Origin: Osmia lignaria lignaria
Taxonomy: Eukaryota > Arthropoda > Insecta > Hymenoptera > Megachilidae
Length of the DNA stretch: 64,000 nucleotides
Reading direction: 5' to 3'
Assembly: GCF_051020975.1 (NCBI RefSeq)
Contig: NW_027478167.1
Coordinates: 124,001-188,000, forward strand
Part shown: one piece after another, positions 47,503 through 59,736 of the stretch
How the letters are laid out: each line of letters starts with the position of its first letter
Position numbering within the stretch: the first letter of the stretch is position 1
The notes under the pieces: model-generated
Told to the model about the DNA's origin: nothing
The model's database searches: none
What the model saw: the letters and a program-made list of their open reading frames with translations, nothing else
Translations under genes and position numbers: made by a program

Positions 47503-50400
47503 TTGCAGATTTATCTCAAGGGAAGGGGCCTGACGGACATATTTCGAGATATTTCTTCTTCTTGTTGTTCTTCTTCTGCACAGCTAAGCTGGAAGTGGCA
47601 TTTGCGGCTCGCACTAGTGCAGAGTCATCTCAAAGAAAGGGGCCACGGTGTTTCTGAATCTCTATTATGTTGGTGCGGCTTCGGAACTTTTAAATATCTC
47701 GATATATCTCGAAAACTACGCCTCTGATCAAAAAATATCATAGAACATAAATTGTAGGAAACATAATTCTCTACAAAAAACGTCTCTTAACATTTTGCCA
47801 TAGCTCGCTTCGTTTCCGAGATATTTGCAGATTCAGCTCAAAGGAACGGGCCTGACGGACATATTTCGAGATATTTCTTCTTCTTGTTGTTCTTCTTCTG
47901 CACAGCTAAGCTGGAAGTGGCATTTGCAGCTCGCAGTAGTGCAGAGTTATCTCAAAGAAAGGGGCCACAGTGTTTCTGTATCTCTATTATGTTGGTGCGG
48001 CTTCGGAACTTTTAAATATCTTGACATATCTCGAGAACTACGCATGTGATCAAATAATAACATAGAACATAAAAAGTAGGAAACTTAATTCTCTACAAAT
48101 AAGGTCTCCCAACATTTTGCCATAGCTCGCTTCGTTTCCGAGATATTTGCAGATTTATCTCAAGGGAAGGGGCCTGACGGACATATTTCGAGATATTTCT
48201 TCTTCTTGTTGTTCTTCTTCTGCACAGCTAACCTGGAAGTGGCATTTGCAGCTCGCAATAGTGCAGAGTTATCTCAAAGAAAGGGGCCACGGTGTTTCTG
48301 TATCTCTATTATGTTGGTGCGGCTTCGGAACTTTTAAATATCTCGATATATCTCGAAAACTACGCTTCTGATCAAAAAATATCATAGAACATAAATTGTA
48401 GGAAACATAATTCTCTACAAAAAAGGTCTCTTAACGTTTTGCCATAGCTCGCTTCGTTTCCGAGATATTTGCATATTTATCTCAAGGGAAGGGTCCTGAC
48501 GGACATATTTCGAGATATTTCTTCTTCTTGTTGTTCTTCTTCTGCACAGCTAAGCTGGAAGTGGCATTTGCAGCTCGCAGTAGTGCAGAGTTATCTCAAA
48601 GATAGGGGCCACAGTGTTTCTGTATCTCTATTATGTTGGTGCGGCTTCGGAACTTTTAAGTATCTTGATATATCTCGAGAACTACGCATCTGATCAAAAA
48701 ATATCATAGAACATAAAAAGTGGGAAACTTAATTCTCTACAAAAAAGGTCTCTTAACATTTTGCCATAGCTCGCTTGGTTTCCGAGATATTTGCAGATTT
48801 ATCTCAAGGGAAGGGGCCTGACGGACATATTACGAGATATTTCTTCTTCTTGTTCTTCTTCTTCTGCACAGCTAAGCTGGAAGTGGCATTTGCAGCTCGC
48901 AATAGTGCAGAGTTATCACAATGAAAGGGGCCACGGTGTTTCTGTATCTCTATTATGTTGGTGCGGCTTCGGAACTTTTAAATATCTTGATATATCTCGA
49001 GAAGTACGCATCTGATCAAAAAATATCATAGAACATAAAAAGTAGGAAACTTAATTCTCTACAAAAAAGGTCTCCTAACATTTTGCCATAGCTCTCTTCG
49101 TTTCCGAGATATTTGCAGATGTATCTCAAGGGAAGGGGCCTGACGGACATATTTCGAGATATTTCTTCTTCTTGTTGTTCTTCTTCTGCACAGCTAAGCT
49201 GGAAGTGGCATTTGCGGCTCGCACTAGTGCAGAGTCATCTCAAAGAAAGGGGCCACGGTGTTTCTGAATCTCTATTATGTTGGTGCGGCTTCGGAACTTT
49301 TAAATATCTCGATATATCTCGAAAACTACGCCTCTGATCAAAAAATATCATAGAACATAAATTGTAGAAAACATAATTCTCTACAAAAAACGTCTCTTAA
49401 CATTTTGCCATAGCTCGCTTCGTTTCCGAGATATTTGCAGATTCAGCTCAAAGGAACGGGCCTGACGGACATATTTCGAGATATTTCTTCTTCTTGTTGT
49501 TCTTCTTCTGCACAGCTAAGCTGGAAGTGGCATTTGCAGCTCGCAGTAGTGCAGAGTTATCTCAAAGAAAGGGGCCACAGTGTTTCTGTATCTCTATTAT
49601 GTTGGTGCGGCTTCGGAACTTTTAAATATCTTGATATATCTCGAGAACTACGCATGTGATCAAATAATAACATAGAACATAAAAAGTAGGAAACTTAATT
49701 CTCTACAAATAAGGTCTCCCAACATTTTGCCATAGCTCGCTTCGTTTCCGAGATATTTGCAGATTTATCTCAAGGGAAGGGGCCTGACGGACATATTTCG
49801 AGATATTTCTTCTTCTTGTTGTTCTTCTTCTGCACAGCTAAGCTGGAAGTGGCATTTGCAGCTCGCAGTAGTGCAGAGTTATCTCAAAGATAGGGGCCAC
49901 AGTGTTTCTGTATCTCTATTATGTTGGTGCGGCTTCGGAACTTTTAAGTATCTTGATATATCTCGAGAACTACGCATCTGATCAAAAAATATCATAGAAC
50001 ATAAAAAGTGGGAAACTTAATTCTCTACAAAAAAGGTCTCTTAACATTTTGCAATAGCTCGCTTGGTTTCCGAGATATTTGCAGATTTATCTCAAGGGAA
50101 GGGGCCTGACGGACATATTTCGAGATATTTCTTCTTCTTGTTCTTCTTCTTCTGCACAGCTAAGCTGGAAGTGGCATTTGCAGCTCGCAATAGTGCAGAG
50201 TTATCACAATGAAAGGGGCCACGGTGTTTCTGTATCTCTATTATGTTGGTGCGGCTTCGGAACTTTTAAATATCTTGATATATCTCGAGAAGTACGCATC
50301 TGATCAAAAAATATCATAGAACATCAAAAGTAGGAAACTTACTTCTCTACAAAAAAGGTCTCCTAACATTTTGCCATAGCTCGCTTCGTTTCCGAGATAT
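47503..50400 (+). repeat. Five-monomer duplication; second copy lost one monomer
   Basis: The first copy consists of monomers 47503, 47825, 48147, 48469 and 48791. The second consists of 49113, 49435, 49757 and 50079. Markers are CAGAGTCATCTC with TTTCTGAATC, GATTCAGCTCAAAGG, CTAACCTGG, AAAGATAGGGG with AAGTGGGAAAC, and TTATCACAATGAAAGG. The monomer at 49757 has the left end of 48147 (CAAATAAGGTCTCCC upstream, GGGGCCTG at 49781) and the rest of 48469 (AAGCTGG at 49842 onward). The offset changes from 1610 to 1288 bp there. Confidence 0.88.
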
Positions 50401-50722
50401 TTGCAGATTTATCTCAAGGGAAGGGGACTGACGGACATATTTCGAGATATTTCTTCTTCTTGTTGTTCTTCTTCTGCACAGCTAAGCTGGAAGTGGTATT
50501 TGCAGCTCGCAGTAGTGCAGAGTTATCTCAAAGAAAGGGGCCACAGTGTTTCTGTATCTCTATTATGTTGGTGCGGCTTCGGAACTTTTAAATATCTTGA
50601 TATATCTCGAGAACTACGCATCTGATCAAATAATAACATAGAACATAAAAAGTAGGAAACTTAATTCTCTACAAATAAGGTCTCTTAACATTTTGCCATA
50701 GCTCGCTTCGTTTCCGAGATAT
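50401..50722 (+). repeat. Single monomer between duplications
   Basis: It carries GGGGACTGACGG, CGCAGTAG and CAAATAATAAC. The first is shared with 52654, 53941 and 54585; the second with 53941 and 54585. It is probably related to those but lies outside the block repeats. Confidence 0.8.
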
Positions 50723-52332
50723 TTGCAGATTTATCTCAAGGGATGGGGCCTGACGGACATATTTCGAGATATTTCTTCTTCTTGTTGTTCTTCTTCTGCA
50801 CAGCTAAGCTGGAAGTGGCATTTGCGGCTCGCACTAGTGCAGAGTTATCTCAAAGAAAGGGGCCACGGTGTTTCTGTATCTCTATGATGTTGGTGCGGCT
50901 TCGGAACTTTTAAATATCACGATATATCTCGAAAACTACGCTTCTAATCAAAAAATATCATACAACATAAATTGTAGGAAACATAATTCTCTACAAAAAA
51001 CGTCTCTTAACATTTTGGCATAGCTCGCTTCGTTTCCGAGATATTTGCAGATTTATCTCAAGGGAAGGGGCCTGACGGATATGTTTCGAGATATTTCTTC
51101 TTCTTGTTGTTCTTCTTCTGCACAGCTAAACTGGAAGTGGCATTTCCAGCTCGCAATAGTGCAGAGTTATCTCAAAGAAAGGGGACACGGTGTTTCTGTA
51201 TCTCTATTATGTTGGTGCGGCTTCGGAACTTTTAAATATCTCGATATATCTCGAAAACTACGCTTCTGATCAAAAAATATCATAGAACATAAATTGTAGG
51301 AAACATAATTCTCTACAAAAGACGTCTCTTAGCATTTTGCCATAGCTCGCTTCGTTTCCGAGATATTTGCAGATTCAGCTCAAAGGAACGGGCCTGACGG
51401 ACATATTTCGAGATATTTCTTCTTCTTGTTGTTCTTCTTCTGCACAGCTAAGCTGGAAGTGGCATTTGCAGCTCGCAGTAGTGCAGAGTTATCTCAAAGA
51501 AAGGGGCCACAGTGTTTCTGTATCTCTATTATGTTGGTGCGGCTTCGGAACTTTTAAATATCTTGATATATCTCGAGAACTACGCATGTGATCAAATAAT
51601 AACATAGAACATAAAAAGTAGGAAACTTAATTCTCTACAAAAAAGGTCTCTTAACATTTTGCCATAGCTCGCTTCGTTTCCGAGATATTTGCAGATTTAT
51701 CTCAAGGGAAGGGGCCTGACGGACATACTTCGAGATATTTCTTCTTCTTGTTGTTCTTTTTCTGCACAGCTAAGCTGGAAGTGGCATTTGCGGCTCGCAC
51801 TAATGCAGAGTTATCTCAAAGAAAGGGGCCACGGTGTTTCTGTATCTCTATTATGCTGGTGCGGCTTCGGAACTTTTAAATATCTCGATATATCTCGAAA
51901 ACTACGCTTCTGATCAAAAAATATCATAGAACATAAATTGTAGGAAACTTAATTATCTACAAAAATGGTCTCTTAACATTTTGCCATAGCTCTCTTCGTT
52001 TCCGAGATATTTGCAGATGTATCTCAAGGGAAGGGGCCTGACGGACATATTTCCAGATATTTCTTCTTCTTGTTGTTCTTCTTCTGCAGAGCTAACCTGG
52101 AAGTGGCATTTGCAGCTCGCAATAGTGCAGAGTTATCTCAAAGAAAGGGGCCACGGTGTTTCTGTATCTCTATTATGTTGGTGCGGCTTCGGAACTTTTA
52201 AATATCTCGATATATCTCGAGAACTACGCATCTGATCAAAAAATATCATAGAACATAAAAAGTAGGAAACTTAATTTTCTACAAAAAAGGTCTCTTAACA
52301 TTTTGCCATAGCTCGCTTCGTTTCCGAGATAT

Positions 52333-52653
52333 TTGCAGATTTATCTCAAGGGAAGGGCCTGACGGACATATTTCGGGATATTTCTTCTTCTTGTTGTTCT
52401 TCTTCTGCACAGCTAAACTGGAAGTGGCATTTCCAGCTCGCAGTAGTGCAGAGTTATCTCAAAGAAAGGGGCCACGGTGTTTCTGTATCTCTATTATGTT
52501 GGTGCGGCTTCGGAACATTTAAATATCTTGATATATCTCGAGAACTACGCATCTGATCGAAAAATATCATAGAACATAAAAAGCAGGAAACTTAATTCTC
52601 TACAAAAAAGGTCTCTTAACATTTTGCCATAGCTCGCTTCGTTTCCGAGATAT
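52333..52653 (+). repeat. 321-bp monomer (one G lost from a G-run)
   Basis: The usual GGGAAGGGGCC reads GGGAAGGGCC at about 52350-52359. The monomer is one base short, breaking the common open frame near its ninth codon. It also has TTCGGGATAT and GGAACATTTAAAT. Confidence 0.93.
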
Positions 52654-53619
52654 TTGCAGATTTATCTCAAGGGAAGGGGACTGACGGACATATTTCGAGA
52701 TATTTCTTCTTCTTGTTGTTCTTCTTCTGCACAGCTAAGCTGGAAGTGGCATTTGCAGCTCGCAATAGTGCAGAGTTATCTCAAAGAAAGGGGCCACAGT
52801 GTTTCTGTGTCTCTATTATGTTGGTGCGGCTTCGGAACTTTTAAATCTCTTGATATATCTCGAGAACTACGCATCTGATCAAATAATAACATAGAACATA
52901 AAAAGTAGGAAACTTAATTCTCTACAAATAAGGTCTCTTAACATTTTGCCATAGCTCGCTTCGTTTCCGAGATATTTGCAGATTTATCTCAAGGGAAGGG
53001 GCCTGACGGACATATTTCGAGATATTTCTTCTTCTTGTTGTTCTTCTTCTGCACAGCTAAGCTGGAAGTGGCATTTGCGGCTCGCACTAGTGCAGAGTTA
53101 TCTCAAAGAAAGGGGCCACGGTGTTTCTGTATCTCTATGATGTTGGTGCGGCTTCGGAACTTTTAAATATCTCGATATATCTCGAAAACTACGCTTCTAA
53201 TCAAAAAATATCATACAACATAAATTGTAGGAAACATAATTCTCTACAAAAAACGTCTCTTAACATTTTGCCATAGCTCGCTTCGTTTCCGAGATATTTG
53301 CAGATTTATCTCAAGGGAAGGGGCCTGACGGATATGTTTCGAGATATTTCTTCTTCTTGTTGTTCTTCTTCTGCACAGCTAAACTGGAAGTGGCATTTCC
53401 AGCTCGCAATAGTGCAGAGTTATCTCAAAGAAAGGGGCCACGGTGTTTCTGTATCTCTATTATGTTGGTGCGGCTTCGGAACTTTTAAATATCTCGATAT
53501 ATCTCGAGAACTACGCATCTGATCAAAAAATATCATAGAACATAAAAAGTAGGAAACTTAATTTTCTACAAAAAAGGTCTCTTAACATTTTGCCATAGCT
53601 CGCTTCGTTTCCGAGATAT

Positions 53620-53940
53620 TTGCAGATTTATCTCAAGGGAAGGGCCTGACGGACATATTTCGGGATATTTCTTCTTCTTGTTGTTCTTCTTCTGCACAGC
53701 TAAACTGGAAGTGGCATTTCCAGCTCGCAGTAGTGCAGAGTTATCTCAAAGAAAGGGGCCACGGTGTTTCTGTATCTCTATTATGTTGGTGCGGCTTCGG
53801 AACATTTAAATATCTTGATATATCTCGAGAACTACGCATCTGATCGAAAAATATCATAGAACATAAAAAGCAGGAAACTTAATTCTCTACAAAAAAGGTC
53901 TCTTAACATTTTGCCATAGCTCGCTTCGTTTCCGAGATAT
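53620..53940 (+). repeat. 321-bp monomer, copy of the one at 52333
   Basis: It has the same single-G loss and the same private changes (TTCGGGATAT, GGAACATTTAAAT, AAAAAGCAGG) as 52333-52653. The one-base deletion therefore came before the block duplication and was copied with it. Confidence 0.93.
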
Positions 53941-54262
53941 TTGCAGATTTATCTCAAGGGAAGGGGACTGACGGACATATTTCGAGATATTTCTTCTTCT
54001 TGTTGTTCTTCTTCTGCACAGCTAAGCTGGAAGTGGCATTTGCAGCTCGCAGTAGTGCAGAGTTATCTCAAAGAAAGGGGCCACAGTGTATCTGTATCTC
54101 TATTATGTTGGTGCGGCTTCGGAACTTTTAAATATCTTGATATATCTCGAGAACTACGCATCTGATCAAATAATAACATAGAACATAAAAAGTAGGAAAC
54201 TTAATTCTCTACAAATAAGGTCTCTTAACATTTTGCCATAGCTCGCTTCGTTTCCGAGATAT

Positions 54263-55872
54263 TTGCAGATTTATCTCAAGGGAAGGGGCCTGACGGACAT
54301 ATTTCGAGATATTTCTTCTTCTTGTTGTTCTTCTTCTGCACAGCTAAGCTGGAAGTGGCATTTGCAGCTCGCAATAGTGCAGAGTTATCTCAAAGAAAGG
54401 GGCCACGGTGTTTCTGTATCTCTATTATGTTGGTGCGGCTTCGGAACTTTTAAATATCTCGATATATCTCGAGAGCTACGCATCTGATCAAAAAATATCA
54501 TAGAACATAAAAAGTAGGAAACTTAATTCTCTACAAAAAAGGTCTCTTAACATTTTGCCATAGCTCGCTTCGTTTCCGAGATATTTGCAGATTTATCTCA
54601 AGGGAAGGGGACTGACGGACATATTTCGAGATATTTCTTCTTCTTGTTGTTCTTCTTCTGCACAGCTAAGCTGGAAGTGGCATTTGCAGCTCGCAGTAGT
54701 GCAGAGTTATCTCAAAGAAAGGGGCCACAGTGTTTCTGTATCTCTATTATGTTGGTGCGGCTTCGGAACTTTTAAATATCTTGATATATCTCGAGAACTA
54801 CGCATCTGATCAAATAATAACATAGAACATAAAAAGTAGGAAACTTAATTCTCTACAAATAAGGTCTCTTAACATTTTGCCATAGCTCGCTTCGTTTCCG
54901 AGATATTTGCAGATTTATCTCAAGGGAAGGGGCCTGACGGACATATTTCGAGATACTTCTTCTTCTTGTTGTTCTTCTTCTGCACAGCTAAGCTGGAAGT
55001 GGCATTTGCAGCTCGCAATAGTGCAGAGTTATCTCAAAGAAAGGGGCCACGGTGTTTCTGTATCTCTATTATGTTTGTGCGGCTTCGGAACTTTTAAATA
55101 TTTCGATATATCTCGAAAACTACGCTTCTGATCAAAAAATATCATAGAACATAAATTGTAGGAAACATAATTCTCTACAAAAAAGGTCTCTTAACGTTTT
55201 GCCATAGCTCGCTTCGTTTCCGAGATATTTGCAGATTTATCTCAAGGGAAGGGTCCTGACGGACATATTTCGAGATATTTCTTCTTCTTGTTGTTCTTCT
55301 TCTGCACAGCTAAACTGGAAGTGGCATTTCCAGCTCGCAATAGTGCAGAGTTATCTCAAAGAAAGGGGCCACAGTGTTTCTGCATCTCTATTATGTTGGT
55401 GCGGCTTCGGAACTTTTCAATATCTTGATATATCTCGAGAACTACGCATCTGATCGAAAAATATCATAGAACATAAAAAGTAGGGAACTTAATTCTCTAC
55501 AAAAAAGGTCTCTTAACATTTTGCCATAGCTCGCTTCGTTTCCGAGATATTTGCAGATTTATCTCGAGGGAAGGGGCCTGACGGACATATTTCGAGATAT
55601 TTCATCTTCTTGTTGTTCTTCTTCTGCACAGCTAAGCTGGAAGCGGCATTTGCGGCTCGCACTAGTGCAGAGTTATTTCAAAGAAAGGGGCCACGGTGTT
55701 TCTGTATCCCTATTATGTTTGTGCGGCTTCGGATCTTTTAAATATTTCGATATATCTCGAAAACTACGCTTCTGATCAAAAAATATCATAGAACGTAAAT
55801 TGTAGGGAACATAATTCTCTACAAAAAAGGTCTCTTAACATTTTGCCATAGCTCGCTTCGTTTCCGAGATAT
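54263..55872 (+). repeat. Five monomers in mixed order
   Basis: The monomer at 54585 closely resembles 53941 (GGGGACTGACGG, CGCAGTAG, CAAATAATAAC), and 54263 resembles 54907, suggesting an older dimer duplication. Monomers 55229 (AAACTGG, CATTTCCAG) and 55551 (TATCTCGAGGG, AAGCGGCATT) lead into the 6-mer block. The tail of 55551 (GAACGTAAATTG, TAGGGAAC) is re-used at the joint at 57727. Confidence 0.8.
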
Positions 55873-58800
55873 TTGCAGATTTATCTCAAGGGAAGGGGTC
55901 TGACGGACATATTTCGAGATATTTCTTCTTCTTGTTGTTCTTCTTCTGCACAGCTAAGCTCGAAGTGGCATTTGCAGCTCGCAATAGTGCAGAGTTATCT
56001 CAAAGAAAGGGGCCACGGTGTTTCTGTATATCTATTATGTTGGTGCGGCTTCGGAACTTTTAAATATCTTGATATATCTCGAGAACTACGCATCTGATCG
56101 AAAAATATCATAGAACATGAAAAGTAGGAAACTTAATTCTCTACAAAAAAGGTCTCTTAACATTTTGCCATAGCTCGCTTCGTTTCTGAGATATTTGCAG
56201 ATTTATCTCAAGGGAAGGGGCCTGACGGACATATTTCGAGATATTTCTTCTTCTTGTTGTTCTTCTTCTGCACAGCTAAGCTGGAAGTGGCATTTGCAGC
56301 TCGCAATAGCGCAGAGTTATCTCAAAGAAAGGGGCCACGGTGTTTCTGTATCTCTATTATGTTTGTGCGGCTTCGGAACTTTTAAATATCTTGATATATC
56401 TCGAGAACTACGCATCTGATCAAAAAATATCATAGAACATAAAAAGTGGGAAACTTAATTCTCTACAGAAAAGGTCTCTTAACATTTTGCCATAGCTCGC
56501 TTCGTTTCCGAGATATTTGCAGATTTATCTCAAGGGAAGGGGACTGACGGACATATTTCGAGATATTTCTTCTTCTTGTTGTTCTTCTTCTGCACAGCTA
56601 AGCTGGAAGCGGCATTTGCGGCCCGCACTAGAGCAGAGTTATCTCAAAGAAAGGGGCCACGGTGTTTCTGTATCCCTATTATGTTGGTGCGGCTTCGGAT
56701 CTTTTAAATATCTTGATATAACTCGAGAAGTACGCATCTGATCAAAAAATATCATAGAACATAAATAGTAGGAAACTTAATTCTCTACAAAAAAGGTGTC
56801 TTAACATTTTGCCAGAGCTCGCTTCGTTTCCGAGCTATTTGCAGATTTATCTCGAGGGAAGGGGCCTGACGGACATATTTCAAGATATTTCTTCTTCTTG
56901 TTGTTCTTCTTCTGCACAGCTAAGCTGGAAGCGGCATTTGCGGCTCGCACTAGTGCAGAGTTATCTCAAAGAAAGGGGCCACGGTGTTTCTGTATCTCTA
57001 TTGTGTTGGTGCCGCTTCGGAACTTTTAAATATCTGGATATATCTCGAGAACTACGCATCTGATCAAAAAATATCATTGAACATAAAAAGTAGGAAACTT
57101 AATTCTCTACAAAAAAGGTCGCTTAACATTTTGCCATAGTTCGCTTCGTTTCCGAGATATTTGCAGATTGATCTCAAGGGAAGGGGCCTGACGGACATAT
57201 TTCGAGATATTTCTTCGTCTTGTTGTTGTTCTTCTGCACAGCTAAACTGGAAGTGGCATTTCCAGCTCGCTATAGTGCAGAGTTATCCCGAAGAAAGGGG
57301 CCACGGTGTTTCTGTATCTCTATTATGTTGGTGCGGCTTTGGAACTTTTAAATATCTCGATATATCTCGAAAACTACGCTTCTGATCAAAAAATATCATA
57401 GAACATAAATTGTAGGAAACATAATTCTCTACAAAAAAGGTCTCTTAACATTTTACCATAGCTCGCTTCGTTTCCGAGATATTTGCAGATTTATCTCAAG
57501 GGAAGGGTCCTGACGGACATACTTCGGGATGTTTCTTCTTCTTGTTGTTCTTCTTCTGCACAGCTAAACTGGAAGTGGCATTTCTAGCTCGCAATAGTGC
57601 AGAGTTATCTCAAAGAAAGGGGCCACGGTGTTTCTGTATCTCTATTATGTTGGTGCGGCTTCGGAACTTTTAAATATCTTGATATATCTCGAGAACTACG
57701 CATCCGATCAAAAAATATCATAGAACGTAAATTGTAGGGAACATAATTCTCTACGAAAAAGGTCTCTTAACATTTTGCCATAGCTCGCTTCGTTTCCGAG
57801 ATATTTGCAGATTTATCTCAAGGGAAGGGGTCTGACGGACATATTTCGAGATATTTCTTCTTCTTGTTGTTCTTCTTCTGCACAGCTAAGCTCGAAGTGG
57901 CATTTGCAGCTCGCAATAGTGCAGAGTTATCTCAAAGAAAGGGGCCACGGTGTTTCTGTATCTCTATTATGTTGGTGCGGCTTCGGAACTTTTAAATATC
58001 TTGATATATCTCGAGAACTACGCATCTGATCGAAAAATATCATAGAACATGAAAAGTAGGAAACTTAATTCTCTACAAAAAAGGTCTCTTAACATTTTGC
58101 CATAGCTCGCTTCGTTTCTGAGATATTTGCAGATTTATCTCAAGGGAAGGGGCCTGACGGACATATTTCGAGATATTTCTTCTTCTTGTTGTTCTTCTTC
58201 TGCACAGCTAAGCTGGAAGTGGCATTTGCAGCTCGCAATAGCGCAGAGTTATCTCAAAGAAAGGGGCCACGGTGTTTCTGTATCTCTATTATGTTTGTGC
58301 GGCTTCGGAACTTTTAAATGTCTTGATATATCTCGAGAACTACGCATCTGATCAAAAAATATCATAGAACATAAAAAGTGGGAAACTTAATTCTCTACAG
58401 AAAAGGTCTCTTAATATTTTGCCATAGCTCGCTTCGTTTCCGAGATATTTGCAGATTTATCTCAAGGGAAGGGGACTGACGGACATATTTCGAGATATTT
58501 CTTCTTCTTGTTGTTCTTCTTCTGCACAGCTAAGCTGGAAGCGGCATTTGCGGCCCGCACTAGAGCAGAGTTATCTCAAAGAAAGGGGCCACGGTGTTTC
58601 TGTATCCCTATTATGTTGGTGCGGCTTCGGATCTTTTAAATATCTTGATATAACTCGAGAACTACGCATCTGATCAAAAAATATCATAGAACATAAATAG
58701 TAGGAAACTTAATTCTCTACAAAAAAGGTCTCTTAACATTTTGCCAGAGCTCGCTTCGTTTCCGAGATATTTGCAGATTTATCTCGAGGGAAGGGGCCTG

Positions 58801-59736
58801 ACGGACATATTTCAAGATATTTCTTCTTCTTGTTGTTCTTCTTCTGCACAGCTAAGCTGGAAGCGGCATTTGCGGCTCGCACTAGTGCAGAGTTATCTCA
58901 AAGAAAGGGGCCACGGTGTTTCTGTATCTCTATTGTGTTGGTGCCGCTTCGGAACTTTTAAATATCTGGATATATCTCGAGAACTACGCATCTGATCAAA
59001 AAATATCATTGAACATAAAAAGTAGGAAACTTAATTCTCTACAAAAAAGGTCTCTTAACATTTTGCCATAGTTCGCTTCGTTTCCGAGATATTTGCAGAT
59101 TGATCTCAAGGGAAGGGGCCTGACGGACATATTTCGAGATATTTCTTCGTCTTGTTGTTGTTCTTCTGCACAGCTAAACTGGAAGTGGCATTTCCAGCTC
59201 GCTATAGTGCAGAGTTATCCCGAAGAAAGGGGCCACGGTGTTTCTGTATCTCTATTATGTTGGTGCGGCTTTGGAACTTTTAAATATCTCGATATATCTC
59301 GAAAACTACGCTTCTGATCAAAAAATATCATAGAACATAAATTGTAGGAAACATAATTCTCTACAAAAAAGGTCTCTTAACATTTTACCATAGCTCGCTT
59401 CGTTTCCGAGATATTTGCAGATTTATCTCAAGGGAAGGGTCCTGACGGACATACTTCGGGATATTTCTTCTTCTTGTTGTTCTTCTTCTGCACAGCTAAA
59501 CTGGAAGTGGCATTTCTAGCTCGCAATAGTGCAGAGTTATCTCAAAGAAAGGGGCCACGGTGTTTCTGTATCTCTATTATGTTGGTGCGGCTTCGGAACT
59601 TTTAAATATCTTGATATATCTCGAGAACTACGCATCCGATCAAAAAATATCATAGAACATAAAAAGTGCGAAACTTAATTCTCTACAAAAAAGGTCTCTT
59701 AACATTTTGCCATAGCTCGCTTGGTTTCCGAGATAT
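55873..59736 (+). repeat. Tandem duplication of a six-monomer block (2 x 1932 bp)
   Basis: Monomers 55873, 56195, 56517, 56839, 57161 and 57483 repeat at 57805, 58127, 58449, 58771, 59093 and 59415. Markers are GGGGTCTGACGG with AAGCTCGAAG, CGTTTCTGAG, GCGGCCCGCACTAGAGCAG, TTTCAAGATAT with CTATTGTGTTGG, GCAGATTGATC with TTATCCCGAAG, and CATACTTCGGG with ATTTCTAGCTC. A few single-base differences (for example GAGCTATTT at 56836 against GAGATATTT) show time since duplication. Confidence 0.93.
57483..57804 (+). repeat. Joint monomer of the six-monomer duplication
   Basis: It reads as 59415 through CATCCGATC (base 57705), then has the tail of 55551 (GAACGTAAATTG from 57727, TAGGGAAC). Its counterpart at 59415 has AAAAAGTGCGAAAC instead. 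The joint is mapped to about 22 bp in the A-rich segment after TGATCA. Confidence 0.9.

Larger units (their letters stand above)
50723..54262 (+). repeat. Seven-monomer duplication; second copy lost three monomers
   Basis: The first copy runs from 50723 to 52975 (monomers 50723, 51045, 51367, 51689, 52011, 52333, 52654). The second has 52976, 53298, 53620 and 53941. Markers are CTATGATGTTGG with CTTCTAATC, GGATATGTTTCG, and GGGAAGGGCCTG with TTCGGGATAT. Offsets are 2253 bp on the left and 1287 bp on the right, a step of 966 bp. The monomer at 53298 has the left part of 51045 and the tail of 52011, with the switch between about 53400 and 53508. Confidence 0.88.
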
